This document shows, in pieces, positions 7,680-17,015 of a DNA stretch of 37,890 nucleotides; position 1 is the stretch's first letter; every line of letters starts with the position of its first letter. Both the position numbers and the translations under genes were made by a program. The DNA comes from Enterovibrio nigricans DSM 22720. Lineage in GTDB: Bacteria; Pseudomonadota; Gammaproteobacteria; Enterobacterales; Vibrionaceae. The notes below the pieces were generated by a model. The model worked only from the letters and a program-made list of their open reading frames with translations. It was not told the DNA's origin and did not search any database. The stretch lies in contig NZ_FUXU01000043.1 of assembly GCF_900167155.1 (NCBI RefSeq), positions 1 to 37,890 of the forward strand. The letters are read 5' to 3'.

Positions 7680-8650
7680 CGACATTTTGGAGTCTATTTA
7701 TCACTGTCATTACCCTCGGAACGATCGCAGGATGTGCGGCACTAATTATATGGTGTAGCAAAGATCTCGATGGTATTGCTGAAGGTGAAGATATGGGCCA
7801 CGAATACGATGGTATTCGTGAGCTGAATAATCCACTGCCTAAGTGGTGGTCCTATATGTTTTGGGCCACGTTAGTTTTCGGGATCGTATATTTACTCGCG
7901 TTTCCAGGCTTGGGCAATTTTCAAGGGTTTCTTGGCTGGCAGAGTTCAGCGCAAGACGTTAAAAATATCGAGGAATCTCGTCAAAGACTTGCGAACATCG
8001 AAGGCTTGGATGAGTACGCCCACGAACTGGCAAAAGCAGACAAAGTTTTCGGTGAAACCTACCGCAAACTCGCATACAAACCAGGGTCAGATGAATTGCA
8101 GGACATCACTGAAATTGCTAAAAATCCAGAAGCAATCAAAGTAGGTCAACGCCTGTTCATCCAAAACTGTGCACAGTGTCATGGCTCTGATGCTCGTGGC
8201 CAAGCCGGCTTCCCTAACCTGACTGACCATGCTTGGTTGTACGGCGGAGAACCGCAAACGATCAAGGCAACCATTCAGCAAGGCCGTATCGGTAACATGC
8301 CTGCTTGGTTAGATGCTTTGGGACCAGACGGTGTTAAAGAAGTGGCCGCCTATACGCTGAGTCTCTCTGGCCGTAAGGTCGACGCACAAGAAGCCGCTAA
8401 AGGTAAAACGCGCTTTGTCGTCTGCGCGGCGTGCCATGGTACGGATGGTAAAGGTAACCCAGCGTTTGGTGCGCCAGATTTAACGGACAATGTTTGGCTA
8501 TTTGGCGGTTCACGTAAAGCGGTTGAAGAAACGATTCGTTACGGTCGCCAAGGTGTCATGCCTGCATGGGAAAACATATTGGATGAAGACAAAATCCAAT
8601 TGCTTTCAGCATATGTATGGGACGTCAGCAATGCTGACAATAAAAAATAA
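7676..8650 (+). CDS. ccoP: cbb3-type cytochrome c oxidase subunit III, dihaem c (CcoP)
   Basis: The 324-residue protein has two N-terminal membrane helices (about 4-27 and 57-80) and a periplasmic region with two cytochrome c domains. Haem motifs are CAQCH at about residue 163 and CAACH at about residue 249. Likely axial methionines lie in IGNMPAW and QGVMPAW. CcoP takes electrons from soluble or membrane cytochromes and passes them to CcoO. The tetramer genes end here: a GC-rich hairpin with a T run follows the stop by about 17 bases, separating the structural genes from fixH-ccoI-ccoS. Confidence 0.97.
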   Translation: MTTFWSLFITVITLGTIAGCAALIIWCSKDLDGIAEGEDMGHEYDGIRELNNPLPKWWSYMFWATLVFGIVYLLAFPGLGNFQGFLGWQSSAQDVKNIEESRQRLANIEGLDEYAHELAKADKVFGETYRKLAYKPGSDELQDITEIAKNPEAIKVGQRLFIQNCAQCHGSDARGQAGFPNLTDHAWLYGGEPQTIKATIQQGRIGNMPAWLDALGPDGVKEVAAYTLSLSGRKVDAQEAAKGKTRFVVCAACHGTDGKGNPAFGAPDLTDNVWLFGGSRKAVEETIRYGRQGVMPAWENILDEDKIQLLSAYVWDVSNADNKK

Positions 8651-8667
8651 ATACTAGTACTACCATT

Positions 8668-8694
8668 AAGCCCCTGCTTGCAGGGGCTTTTTAC
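8668..8694 (+). terminator. Rho-independent terminator after ccoP
   Basis: Stem AAGCCCCTGC / GCAGGGGCTT with a TT-type tight loop, followed by T residues. Perfect pairing over about nine to ten bases. Confidence 0.85.
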
Positions 8695-8724
8695 CCAAGA
8701 TCAGTGTTAAAACAGGAAAGCGTT

Positions 8725-9216
8725 ATGAACAAACCTTGGTATAAGCAGTTTTGGCCTTGGTTCCTGATTGCCCTTCCCGGCACGGTTGTCGTTGCCAGTC
8801 TCTTCACTTTCAGCTTATTCAGTAAAAATCAGGTTTCTCTTGTCGCCGAAGATTACTATAAAGAAGGGAAAGGTATTAATCAGGATCTCACTCGTTTGCG
8901 TAAAGCGGACGAGCTCAATATTTCTGCGTTTTTGTCCACCACGAAAGAAAACGCCATATTCGCATTAGAAAAAGGCGAACTGACGCAGTATCCAACGCTT
9001 CGTGTGACGTTTCAGCATCGCACTCTCGCAAACAAAGACATCGAAAAAATGGTAAATGCCGATGCATCTGGCAATTATCGAATCGCGCTCAACGAACCTC
9101 TTCAAGGACCGTGGTACATTGAACTTAATGCATTTGATGGAACCTGGGCGCTCAATGGGCGTGCCTCTTTCCCGTCATCTGATCCAATTAAGTTGTATGG
9201 TTCGAGCAAGGAATGA
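8725..9216 (+). CDS. fixH: FixH/CcoH-family cbb3 oxidase assembly protein
   Basis: The 163-residue protein has one N-terminal membrane helix (about residues 10-32, PWFLIALPGTVVVAS) and a periplasmic beta domain with the FixH landmarks VAEDYYKEGKGIN and a C-terminal WYIELNAFDGTWALNGR-like segment. FixH supports cbb3 maturation, usually alongside the copper ATPase. The frame is open from a GTG at 8704, but ATG 8725 (MNKPWYKQF) is preferred because AGGAAA lies the right distance upstream. The stop overlaps the ccoI ATG by four bases. The gene begins after the ccoP terminator and may have its own promoter or depend on read-through. Confidence 0.88.
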   Translation: MNKPWYKQFWPWFLIALPGTVVVASLFTFSLFSKNQVSLVAEDYYKEGKGINQDLTRLRKADELNISAFLSTTKENAIFALEKGELTQYPTLRVTFQHRTLANKDIEKMVNADASGNYRIALNEPLQGPWYIELNAFDGTWALNGRASFPSSDPIKLYGSSKE

Positions 9217-11609
9217 CGAAAGACTGCTATCACTGCGGAGAGCCGGTTCTTACCGGCGACTCCTACCAAGTCGAAATTCTCGGCATTAGACAAACAATGT
9301 GCTGCCCAGGCTGCGAAGCTGTTGCAACGACCATAGTTGCAAGCGGACTTACCTCATATTACGCGTATCGCACTGCACCTGCTGACAAAGCCAGCCTCGT
9401 CCCCGACGAATTGCAATCCCTCAGCCTTTACGATAATGATGATGTTCAACAAGAGTTTGTGCGACATGAAAATGGCTTAGACGAAGTGATTCTTTCCGTC
9501 GATGGTGTTTCTTGTGCTGCCTGTGCATGGCTCATCGAAAAGAAACTCAGCACCCACGTCGGCGTATCACGTATTCAAGTCAATACCACGACAAATCGCG
9601 CCACACTGCGCTGGGATCCAACGAAAGCGAAGCTAAGTGATTTGCTGGGGAAAATACATGCTCTTGGTTATAAAGCAGCACCATTTGAAGCTGATAACCA
9701 GGAAGCGCAGTATCACCGGACGATGAAGCAGTATCTCTACCGTTTAGGGATTGCTGGGCTCGCAACCATGCAGGTTATGATGCTGGCAGTGGCGATGTAT
9801 TTTGAAGTATTTGGCGATATGGATGAATCTTTCCGCAACTATTTCCGTTGGGTGAGCCTGATTTTTGCAACGCCAGTCCTCCTCTATTCTGCCATGCCTT
9901 TCTATATCAACGCATGGCGAAATTTGAAAGCGCGTACGCTCGGTATGGACGTGCCTGTCTCGATTGCATTATTGTTTGCTTATTTCGCAAGCTTGTACGC
10001 GACAGTAACCGAAAAAGGCGAAGTCTTTTTTGAGTCCATTGCTATGTTTACTTTCTTCCTGCTAATAGGAAGATTCCTCGAAATGAGAGCAAGACGAACA
10101 GCCGCCGCAGCCAGTGCAAACCTGTTGAAATTGGTGCCAAAGCTTGCTTTATTGCAATCAGGCGAACAAATCCCCGCTAAGTCATTAAAAGTCGGACATA
10201 TTGTACGCGTTCTTCCCGGTGAACCTTATCCGGCAGACGGTATCGTTGTTACTGGCGTCACGACTGTTGATGAATCTATGCTCACCGGAGAGTCATTGCC
10301 TGAATCTAAACATGTCGGCGATACCGTATTCGCCGGCACAATCAACATTGACGGCAATGTCGATGTGGAAGTGAGCGCTGAAAAGAAAGATTCGCTGATC
10401 GCCCATATCGTGCAACTGCAAGATGAAGCACAACTTGCCAAACCACGCTTGGCTGAAATCGCAGATATTGTTGCGCGTTATTTTGTCGCATCTATATTGA
10501 TCATCTCGGCCTGCACATGGTTGTATTGGCAGGGGCATCGTCCTGATGATGCTTTTTGGATCATGCTTTCTGTTTTGGTCGCAACGTGCCCCTGTGCCCT
10601 TTCGCTAGCAACACCAACCGCACTGACATGCTCTACATCCACGTTTGGTAAGCTCGGCATTCTTCTTCGTCGAGGCCATGTCTTTGAAACACTGACAAAA
10701 ATTAATCGTGTTGTTATTGACAAAACGGGCACATTGACCGAAGGCAATATCACGATCGCTGATACCAAATTGTATGCTGCCATCACCGAAGATACGGCAC
10801 TTTCTATCGCTTGCGCATTAGAAAGTTATGCCAACCACCCTATTGCGGATGCCTTTAAAAAATACTCTGCTATACATGGCGTTACGGCAGTTGAAAACGT
10901 CATAGGCGAAGGATTAAAAGGTCAGTTTAAAGAGCAAGAATGGCGAATCGGCAAGCCATCATTCGCTCTTGACAACGCTGAAGTAGCAATGAACAGTGCG
11001 CATCAAATATGGCTTTCATGTGGAGGCAAGCCTGTTGCTTCGTTTGAGTTAGTTGACCCTATTCGAACAAGCAGCAAAGCGTTGATCCAGCAGTTTCATG
11101 CGGCCGGTATCCGCGTCACGATGTTGACTGGTGACAATCCACAAACGGCATCGCGTGTTGCGAAAGCGCTTGGCATGGATGAATGGGTTGCTGATGTGTC
11201 GCCGCAAGGTAAATTGGCGTACCTCCAAGCGTTACCAACGGACCAAATTACCATGATGATTGGTGATGGGGTTAATGATGCACCGGTTTTAGCGGGCGCA
11301 CATTTATCTGTCGCTATGGGGAGTGGAACCGATGTCGCTAAAGCTTCTGCTGATATGGTATTGCTGGGTGATGACCTCACAAAATTGTTGGATGCAAGAA
11401 AACTTGCAGCGTTCACGCAAAAAATCATTCGTCAGAATCTAGCCTGGGCTTTAGGATACAACCTAGTGATCCTCCCTCTCGCCGTTGCTGGCTTTGTTGC
11501 GCCTTATGTTGCCGTCGCTGGTATGTCGGGCAGTTCGGTCATTGTCGTCACCAACTCTCTTCGTCTGTTTAAGAAAGATTTATTGGAACTTCTCAAGGAT
11601 GCGTCGTAA
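9213..11609 (+). CDS. ccoI: Copper-translocating P1B-type ATPase for cbb3 assembly (CcoI/FixI)
   Basis: The 798-residue protein has a cysteine-rich N-terminus (CYHCGEPV, MCCPGCEAV) typical of FixI. A heavy-metal-associated domain with the metal pair SCAAC is near residue 98, then about eight membrane helices. The membrane metal site CPC (ATCPCALSLATP, about residue 460), phosphorylation motif DKTGTLT (about 503) and hinge GDGVNDAP (about 685) are intact. It exports copper to the periplasmic side for insertion into CcoN. Its ATG overlaps the fixH stop, and its TAA overlaps the ccoS ATG by one base, so the three are coupled. Confidence 0.95.
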   Translation: MTKDCYHCGEPVLTGDSYQVEILGIRQTMCCPGCEAVATTIVASGLTSYYAYRTAPADKASLVPDELQSLSLYDNDDVQQEFVRHENGLDEVILSVDGVSCAACAWLIEKKLSTHVGVSRIQVNTTTNRATLRWDPTKAKLSDLLGKIHALGYKAAPFEADNQEAQYHRTMKQYLYRLGIAGLATMQVMMLAVAMYFEVFGDMDESFRNYFRWVSLIFATPVLLYSAMPFYINAWRNLKARTLGMDVPVSIALLFAYFASLYATVTEKGEVFFESIAMFTFFLLIGRFLEMRARRTAAAASANLLKLVPKLALLQSGEQIPAKSLKVGHIVRVLPGEPYPADGIVVTGVTTVDESMLTGESLPESKHVGDTVFAGTINIDGNVDVEVSAEKKDSLIAHIVQLQDEAQLAKPRLAEIADIVARYFVASILIISACTWLYWQGHRPDDAFWIMLSVLVATCPCALSLATPTALTCSTSTFGKLGILLRRGHVFETLTKINRVVIDKTGTLTEGNITIADTKLYAAITEDTALSIACALESYANHPIADAFKKYSAIHGVTAVENVIGEGLKGQFKEQEWRIGKPSFALDNAEVAMNSAHQIWLSCGGKPVASFELVDPIRTSSKALIQQFHAAGIRVTMLTGDNPQTASRVAKALGMDEWVADVSPQGKLAYLQALPTDQITMMIGDGVNDAPVLAGAHLSVAMGSGTDVAKASADMVLLGDDLTKLLDARKLAAFTQKIIRQNLAWALGYNLVILPLAVAGFVAPYVAVAGMSGSSVIVVTNSLRLFKKDLLELLKDAS

Positions 11610-11794
11610 TGGAAAGCTTGTACATTCTTATACCAATTGCGATCTTGCTTGTATGTATCGCTGTCGGCGTTTTTATTTGGGCCGTCAAATCTGAACAGTT
11701 TGAAGATCTTGAACGACAAGGCATGAACATATTGTTAGACGATGACGAAAAAACCCCATCCAACAAGCAATCTTCAGAGCAACAGGAAAAATAG
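11609..11794 (+). CDS. ccoS: cbb3-type oxidase assembly protein CcoS
   Basis: The 61-residue protein starts MESLYILIPIAILLV, with one membrane helix (about residues 4-27), the conserved FIWAVKSEQFEDLERQG segment and an acidic tail. This is the family pattern and length. CcoS is needed for cofactor insertion in cbb3 oxidase. It starts on the last base of the ccoI stop and is followed after 3 bases by the TauE-like gene. Confidence 0.95.
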   Translation: MESLYILIPIAILLVCIAVGVFIWAVKSEQFEDLERQGMNILLDDDEKTPSNKQSSEQQEK

Positions 11795-11797
11795 TTC

Positions 11798-12472
11798 ATG
11801 CCAGTATCCGACTTCATTGCCGCCTTCACGATCGGCTTACTCGGTGCTGGTCACTGTCTCGGAATGTGCGGTGGTGTTGCAGCAGCCGTTTCATTTGGCA
11901 CACCGCAAAACACGAGCAAACTACCCTATCTTCTTTACTACAACTTTGGCCGGTTATTTTCTTATGGGATTATTGGCGCAATTGCTGGCGGGCTTGTATC
12001 GGGTATTGTTGATGTAACATCTTTCTCGCAAGGGTTATTATGGCTTCGTTTCGTTGCTGCAATCATGTTGATTTTACTTGCACTTTACATCGGACGATTT
12101 TGGAATGGCCTCTCTTATGTCGAAAAGCTCGGCCAACACATTTGGAAACACATTTCTCCGTTGGCATCGAAATTACTGCCACTGAGATACGCTATATCCG
12201 CACTGCCTTTTGGCATGGTTTGGGGGTGGCTACCTTGCGGGCTGGTCTATTCCGCGCTGAGTTGGGCTGCTGTCGCTGGAAATGCCACACATGGATTATT
12301 GATAATGATCGCATTTGGATTAGGAACTCTGCCAGCGATGCTTTTGGTTGGAAGTGCAGCTGAATCTATGAAGGGTTTACTTAATAATTTGATATTTCGA
12401 CGTTTCTCATCCTTGATACTGCTAATGTACGGAATAATTACCGCTTACAAAGTGTACAATCAGTTTCACTAG
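11798..12472 (+). CDS. Sulfite exporter TauE/SafE (UreH-like) family membrane protein
   Basis: The 224-residue protein has about six membrane helices. The signature GAGHCLGMCGG near residues 16-26 and the second-half WGWLPCGLVYSAL (about 140-152) are hallmarks of the DUF/UreH-like branch found next to cbb3 assembly genes. The conserved Cys and His residues in both halves suggest a metal or thiol role, and members in this setting are often thought to help copper handling. That role is inference. The gene lies 3 bases after ccoS, so it is the last gene of the fixH-ccoI-ccoS transcript. No clear terminator lies before fnr. Confidence 0.85.
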   Translation: MPVSDFIAAFTIGLLGAGHCLGMCGGVAAAVSFGTPQNTSKLPYLLYYNFGRLFSYGIIGAIAGGLVSGIVDVTSFSQGLLWLRFVAAIMLILLALYIGRFWNGLSYVEKLGQHIWKHISPLASKLLPLRYAISALPFGMVWGWLPCGLVYSALSWAAVAGNATHGLLIMIAFGLGTLPAMLLVGSAAESMKGLLNNLIFRRFSSLILLMYGIITAYKVYNQFH

Positions 12473-12504
12473 CACTCGCTTTTGCAGTCAAAAATGGTAA
12501 AATC

Positions 12505-12518
12505 TTGACTCAAATCAA
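12505..12518. promoter_or_regulatory. FNR box upstream of fnr (autoregulation)
   Basis: TTGACTCAAATCAA matches TTGAT-N4-ATCAA at nine of ten positions. It lies 17 bases upstream of the fnr ATG, just downstream of a TAAAAT that could be a -10 element (12498-12503). A site over the start of transcription would give autorepression, as known for E. coli fnr. Confidence 0.55.
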
Positions 12519-12535
12519 TTTGGCTAAGCAGGCTC

Positions 12536-13282
12536 ATGATTCAAGAAAAGATCATCACCAAACGCGTTCAATCCGGCGGATGCGCAATTCACTGCCAAGA
12601 CTGTAGTATCAGTCAGCTTTGCATCCCATTTACGTTAAGCGAAAGTGAACTCAACCAGCTTGACCAAATCATTGAACGCAAAAAGCCAATTCAGAAAGGA
12701 CAGCCGCTTTTTCAAGCAGGTGATCAACTGCGCTCTCTTTATGCTATTCGTTCTGGAACAATCAAGAGTTACACTATCACCGAGCAGGGTGACGAACAGA
12801 TTACAGCGTTCCACTTGGCCGGTGATTTAGTTGGATTCGACGCAATTAACCACATGTCTCACCCTAGTTTCGCGCAAGCACTAGAGACATCGATGGTGTG
12901 TGAAATTCCTTTTGAAATTCTTGATGACCTTTCTGGCAAAATGCCCAAGCTTCGCCAACAAATCATGCGTCTAATGAGCAGTGAAATTAAAGGCGATCAG
13001 GAAATGATTCTTCTCCTTTCTAAAAAGAACGCAGAAGAACGCTTGGCAGCATTCCTTCACAGCCTATCCACGCGCTTCTCTCAGCGTGGTTTCTCAGCAA
13101 AAGAGTTCCGCTTAACCATGACACGTGGTGATATCGGTAACTATCTTGGCCTCACCGTTGAAACCATAAGCCGTCTTCTGGGTCGCTTCCAAAAAAGCAA
13201 CATGCTGAGTGTGAAAGGCAAATACATCACGATACTTGACCATGATGAGCTCAGTCGCCTTGCTGGTATCACTCGCAGCTAA
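12536..13282 (+). CDS. fnr: Oxygen-sensing transcriptional regulator FNR
   Basis: This 248-residue CRP/FNR-family activator uses a [4Fe-4S] cluster to sense oxygen. The N-terminal cysteines C16, C20, C23 and C29 ([10 protein letters not shown] and QLCIPF) and a core cysteine near residue 122 (MVCEIPFE) match the cluster ligand pattern. The cyclic-nucleotide-binding-like beta-roll, dimer helix and C-terminal helix-turn-helix ([20 protein letters not shown], with the ETISR recognition helix) follow in order. Length is normal. It sits directly after the cbb3 assembly genes it is expected to control, carries its own FNR-like site, and ends at a strong hairpin. The start has AGCAGG in ribosome-site position. 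Confidence 0.97.
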   Translation: MIQEKIITKRVQSGGCAIHCQDCSISQLCIPFTLSESELNQLDQIIERKKPIQKGQPLFQAGDQLRSLYAIRSGTIKSYTITEQGDEQITAFHLAGDLVGFDAINHMSHPSFAQALETSMVCEIPFEILDDLSGKMPKLRQQIMRLMSSEIKGDQEMILLLSKKNAEERLAAFLHSLSTRFSQRGFSAKEFRLTMTRGDIGNYLGLTVETISRLLGRFQKSNMLSVKGKYITILDHDELSRLAGITRS

Positions 13283-13308
13283 TCAAGCGTCAAAAAACAC
13301 GTTTTTTT

Positions 13309-13342
13309 GAAATGGCACTTTTGGTGCCATTTCTCTTTTTTA
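13309..13342 (+). terminator. Rho-independent terminator after fnr
   Basis: Stem AAATGGCAC / GTGCCATTT with a short T-rich loop, followed by CTCTTTTTT. Confidence 0.85.
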
Positions 13343-13425
13343 ACTTATATTTATCTGAATTTATCGCAACATTGCTTGAGATTGCGTTACATTAAAGTAT
13401 CGGCATCACACAGCTGGAGGTTGTT

Positions 13426-14376
13426 ATGAACAGATATACCAACTTGCTTGTCGCTATCGATCCCGACCACGAAGAACAACACGCCCTTTCGCGCGCTCTG
13501 GACATTGCGACGAAATCGTCTGCGCCTGTAAAATTGACGCTTTTCCTCGCCATCTATGATTTTTCTTACGAAATGACATCCATGTTATCTGCTGAAGAGC
13601 GTCAGGCTATGAGAGCCGGCGTATTACGTCAGCGTGAAGAATGGGTGTCATCCCTTCTCGAACAACATGACACATCTGACGTGGCGATAGAAAACCACGT
13701 TGTATGGCATAACCGCCCCTACGAGAGCATGATTGCGCAGGTCTTTGATGGTGACCACGATCTATTAGTTAAGGCAACGCATAAACACGACAAACTGGGT
13801 TCGGTGATATTCACACCAACGGATTGGCATTTAGTTCGTAAATGCCCTTGCCCAGTATTACTTGTTAAAGAACACGGCTGGCCCGTCAACGGCAAGATTC
13901 TGACTGCTGTTAATGTCGCCTCCGAAAACGAAGCGCATATTCCACTCAATGACAAATTGATAGATGAAGCTAACGCGATGAGTAAATTGCTCTCCGCTGA
14001 AGTTAATCTGGTTAACGCCTATCCCGCAACACCTGTCAATGTCACGATTGAGCTCCCCGAGTTTGACCCAGCATCCTATACCGATGCCGTACGTGGTCAT
14101 CACTTATTGCAAATGAAGGCACTTCGTCAAAAGCACAGTATTGATGAAGCGCAAACCTATTGTCAGGAAGGTCTTCCAGAAGATGTTATTCCGGCAGTAG
14201 CAAAAGAGCTTGATGCAGAACTTGTTATCTTAGGTACAACAGGACGAATTGGTCTTTCGGCGATCTTTATCGGAAACACCGCTGAACATACGATCGACCA
14301 ATTAGATTGTGACGTATTAGCGATTAAACCTGACGGTTATGTAAGCCCGCTGGCACCCAATCCAATCCCGGAGTAA
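13426..14376 (+). CDS. uspE: Universal stress protein UspE
   Basis: The 316-residue protein is made of two tandem universal-stress-protein domains (about 1-150 and 155-310). The first opens NRYTNLLVAIDPDHEEQ. The second ends with the nucleotide-loop-like GTTGRIGLSAIFIGNTAEHTI. Tandem domains and the fnr-uspE neighbourhood identify UspE, a cytoplasmic stress protein linked in E. coli to adhesion, motility and oxidative stress. A good GGAGG ribosome site precedes the ATG. It is flanked by terminators on both sides, so it is probably transcribed alone. Confidence 0.93.
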   Translation: MNRYTNLLVAIDPDHEEQHALSRALDIATKSSAPVKLTLFLAIYDFSYEMTSMLSAEERQAMRAGVLRQREEWVSSLLEQHDTSDVAIENHVVWHNRPYESMIAQVFDGDHDLLVKATHKHDKLGSVIFTPTDWHLVRKCPCPVLLVKEHGWPVNGKILTAVNVASENEAHIPLNDKLIDEANAMSKLLSAEVNLVNAYPATPVNVTIELPEFDPASYTDAVRGHHLLQMKALRQKHSIDEAQTYCQEGLPEDVIPAVAKELDAELVILGTTGRIGLSAIFIGNTAEHTIDQLDCDVLAIKPDGYVSPLAPNPIPE

Positions 14377-14385
14377 CCCAATAAA

Positions 14386-14418
14386 GGAAAGGCATCAATT
14401 GATGCCTTTTTTCTTTTC
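14386..14418 (+). terminator. Rho-independent terminator after uspE
   Basis: Stem AAAGGCATCA / TGATGCCTTT with an AT loop and a following TTTTTTC run. Nearly perfect palindrome. Confidence 0.88.
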
Positions 14419-14483
14419 TTGCTTAAACAAGCTGTTTTTCCACACATTCCCATAATTTTTCTCATCTTAACCGCATTGCTGCT

Positions 14484-14512
14484 CTGGCATCCTGCTGCGA
14501 AATCCGTATCAT
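14484..14512 (+). promoter_or_regulatory. Possible sigma-70 promoter for ttcA
   Basis: CTGGCA at 14484-14489 and TATCAT at 14507-14512 are separated by 17 bases. The matches to consensus are four and five of six, about 92 bases upstream of the ttcA start and after the uspE terminator. Confidence 0.35.
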
Positions 14513-14604
14513 ACGCGCCAAACCTGCGCATCGAGGAATGATGTGCTAGACGCCATTGAATGGCTCGATCGCGTAGAGAAACATCAGAGGCACTGAGTAA
14601 TACC

Positions 14605-15531
14605 ATGTCGAATCAAGATCTCACTAAAGCACAAAAGTACAATCAAAATAAGTTGCAAAAACGTATCCGTCGTAACGTTGGCCAAGCTATTGCTGACTTC
14701 AACATGATTGAAGATGGCGACCGCATCATGGTTTGTCTAAGCGGTGGTAAAGACAGCTACACCATGCTGGAAATTTTGCAAAGCCTGCAAAAGAGCGCTC
14801 CTGTCTCTTTCGAATTAATTGCCGTTAACCTTGACCAGAAGCAGCCTGGCTTCCCTGGTCATGTACTGCCTGAGTATCTTGAAAGCCTGGGTGTTGAATA
14901 CAAAATTGTCGAAGAAGACACCTATTCAATCGTAAAAGACAAAGTGCCAGAAGGTAAAACCACGTGCTCATTATGTTCTCGTCTGCGTCGCGGTATTTTG
15001 TACCGTACTGCAAAAGAACTTGGCGCGACCAAAATTGCATTGGGTCACCACCGAGATGACATTTTGGAAACCTTATTCCTGAATATTTTCTACGGCGGAA
15101 AAATGAAAGGCATGCCACCTAAGCTGGTATCAGACAACGGTGAACACGTTGTTATCCGCCCACTGGCCTATTGTCGTGAAAAAGACATTGAACGTTATGC
15201 ACAAGCTGCTGAGTTCCCGATCATTCCATGTAACTTGTGTGGTTCGCAGCCAAACCTACAGCGTCAGGTCATTAAGGAAATGCTACGTGATTGGGACAAG
15301 CGTTTCCCTGGTCGAATTGAAACTATGTTTACGGCAATGCAGAACGTTGTGCCTTCGCATCTTGCAGATTTTAACTTGTTTGACTTCAAAAGCATCGACA
15401 AACAATCAGGCGTGATTAACGGCGGTGATACTGCATTCGACAAAGAACAGTTCTCGGACGTCTCCCCATCAGAAGATGATGTAGTTGAATTCGACCCAAC
15501 GTTGAAACTGGATGTTGTTCAAATAAGCTAA
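14605..15531 (+). CDS. ttcA: tRNA 2-thiocytidine(32) synthetase TtcA
   Basis: TtcA thiolates cytidine 32 in certain tRNAs using ATP and an Fe-S cluster. The 308-residue protein has the PP-loop SGGKDS at 46-51, the CSLC pair at about 121-124 and the later [13 protein letters not shown] segment that completes the cluster ligands. HHRDD, the region around NVVPSHL and the general sequence closely follow E. coli TtcA as I remember it. The frame is open from 14560, but ATG 14605 ([14 protein letters not shown]) is preferred because it matches the family N-terminus. The gene is monocistronic and ends at a terminator shared by position with the convergent gene at 15598. The fnr-uspE-ttcA neighbourhood also exists in E. 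coli. Confidence 0.96.
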   Translation: MSNQDLTKAQKYNQNKLQKRIRRNVGQAIADFNMIEDGDRIMVCLSGGKDSYTMLEILQSLQKSAPVSFELIAVNLDQKQPGFPGHVLPEYLESLGVEYKIVEEDTYSIVKDKVPEGKTTCSLCSRLRRGILYRTAKELGATKIALGHHRDDILETLFLNIFYGGKMKGMPPKLVSDNGEHVVIRPLAYCREKDIERYAQAAEFPIIPCNLCGSQPNLQRQVIKEMLRDWDKRFPGRIETMFTAMQNVVPSHLADFNLFDFKSIDKQSGVINGGDTAFDKEQFSDVSPSEDDVVEFDPTLKLDVVQIS

Positions 15532-15542
15532 TCAATTAGCAT

Positions 15543-15574
15543 TAAAAAAGCCCGCATTTGAAGCGGGCTTTTTG
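15543..15574. terminator. Terminator between ttcA and the convergent DUF2987-like gene
   Basis: Stem AAAGCCCGC / GCGGGCTTT with a seven-base loop. A runs precede it and T runs follow it, so it could serve both convergent genes. Confidence 0.85.
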
Positions 15575-15597
15575 TATGGGACAGGAAGCACTTAACG

Positions 15598-16242
15598 CTA
15601 ACTCTGTGGGATCCAAGGCGTTACTTTGAGTGGCGTTTTTGTAAACGCGATTTTCTCACCTTGTTTGAGTTCATCCACACGAATTATCGCTACCTTACCA
15701 TCAACGTTGATACTTCTACCTTCAGAAGTTGAAAGCGATGACACTGGCTCCGCAAAATGCACCATCACACCTTCCACTTCAGGCATGAACCAAGATGCAA
15801 ACATGCCACCTAAGTCTTTCATCATTGCCGTCATTTGAGGAACAAGGTTTTGAATTTCTTCAGCGCTCATTTCCTCGTTGAATGATTCTTTCGCCAAAAC
15901 CTGAAAAGAAACATCACAGACCGCATCGCCCATCGTTTCGATGAACACATCCGGATTAACTTGACGGAGATGGTTATCAATAGGAAGAGGAAGCTCTTGA
16001 GATGGCGGAATAACAAAAAATTCCGAATGTTGCTTTTTAATCATCCATGCTTTGGTAATTTCGCAAACTTTTCCCGTTTCTGGCGAAATCAGGAAATAAC
16101 CAACCTTCACATCTGGGTGGTTTTCACCATAGTTGTGTTTCAGTTGGGAATATAGCTTGCTGTATCTTAATTCCACCTGTGCAGCAGTCGCTGGCACTGA
16201 AATTACAGCTGCTATAAGCGCAGCCGTAAGTCCTTTGATCAT
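15598..16242 (-). CDS. Periplasmic DUF2987-like protein
   Basis: The 214-residue protein has a signal peptide (MIKGLTAALIAAVISVPATA, cleaved near AAQ). The mature region has the pattern VELRYSKLYSQLKHN...DVKVGYFLISPETGKVC that I associate with DUF2987, a family of unknown function in Vibrio and Shewanella relatives. The ATG at 16242 is preferred over one four codons upstream because it gives a clean signal peptide and forms an ATGA overlap with the stop of the glucosaminidase gene. Two cysteines (CEIT and CDVSF) could pair. It is the last gene of a three-gene envelope operon. The family name is from memory and should be checked. Confidence 0.72.
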   Translation of the reverse strand: MIKGLTAALIAAVISVPATAAQVELRYSKLYSQLKHNYGENHPDVKVGYFLISPETGKVCEITKAWMIKKQHSEFFVIPPSQELPLPIDNHLRQVNPDVFIETMGDAVCDVSFQVLAKESFNEEMSAEEIQNLVPQMTAMMKDLGGMFASWFMPEVEGVMVHFAEPVSSLSTSEGRSINVDGKVAIIRVDELKQGEKIAFTKTPLKVTPWIPQS

Positions 16243-17015
16243 CCTTGGCTCCAATACTTCTGGTTGTGGCTTATCATGCCTTGAACTTCGTTCACATAAG
16301 CCTGACCACGCGAGGAGTAATTCAACAATCCATTCGCAAGTGCCGTACCTGAAATAGGTTCATGCTCTTTTCTAAGCTCAGCGCGAATATCACGCAACTG
16401 TGAATAGGCACGGTTACGGTTCACATTCAAAAAATAGGCGCGGATGGATTGAAGCGGGTCTTTATAAATGGCGACTTCGTGAAATTTACCTGAGCTACGT
16501 GCACTTGGCACCATGCCACAACCCTGAGTGTAACACCACTGACCAAAGTAGTTATTACCTTCGCGAGCGAATCGTGATGTACCCCACCCTGATTCAATCG
16601 CCGCTTGGCTTAACACTAGATCCATCGGTATAACATCGACACGTTTCAGTGCTTCTTTAAACCATGCTTGATCTACACCTGTTTCTGGTAACGGAAGGCT
16701 AAATAGCTCCGCTACTTTTGCAAGGAATTCATTGTCACTTTCCGAAAGGTTTTTCTCAGCAGACAATGTAATAAGTCTTGTGCGCGCGTTTTTAATCAGG
16801 CCATTAATATAGTTAACACCCGGTTTAAGAAAGTCCGCAAAAGCTTGTTTCTTTTCGTCCACAATTTTGTATGACGCGAAATCCGGCTTCTGCACCAGTT
16901 CTGGTGGTGGTGAAGCCGGTTGGAGTTGGTTAACATTGGTTACTGGAGTATGTGGTGCTTCGCTACACGCGGAAAGCAATAGAGCCGAAGCCAAAACAGC
17001 AAAGGAGAGCTTCAT
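16239..17015 (-). CDS. Bax-type glucosaminidase-domain lipoprotein
   Basis: The 258-residue protein has a lipoprotein signal ending in the lipobox LLSAC (Cys17). The mature part carries a glucosaminidase/Bax domain (about 110-255). It includes the catalytic-glutamate region VLSQAAIESGWGTSRFA and the substrate-site segments NNYFGQWCY and RGQAYVNEVQGMI. Such enzymes cleave N-acetylglucosaminyl bonds in peptidoglycan. Lipidation would place it in the inner or outer membrane facing the periplasm. A serine follows the lipobox cysteine, which favours the outer membrane. Its ATG directly abuts the stop of the upstream membrane protein gene, and its stop overlaps the next start. Confidence 0.87.
   Translation of the reverse strand: MKLSFAVLASALLLSACSEAPHTPVTNVNQLQPASPPPELVQKPDFASYKIVDEKKQAFADFLKPGVNYINGLIKNARTRLITLSAEKNLSESDNEFLAKVAELFSLPLPETGVDQAWFKEALKRVDVIPMDLVLSQAAIESGWGTSRFAREGNNYFGQWCYTQGCGMVPSARSSGKFHEVAIYKDPLQSIRAYFLNVNRNRAYSQLRDIRAELRKEHEPISGTALANGLLNYSSRGQAYVNEVQGMISHNQKYWSQG

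Noticed and set aside
10478-10786. Antisense frames within ccoI (also 11096-11428)
   Set aside because: They overlap conserved ATPase motifs on the other strand and show no recognisable protein.
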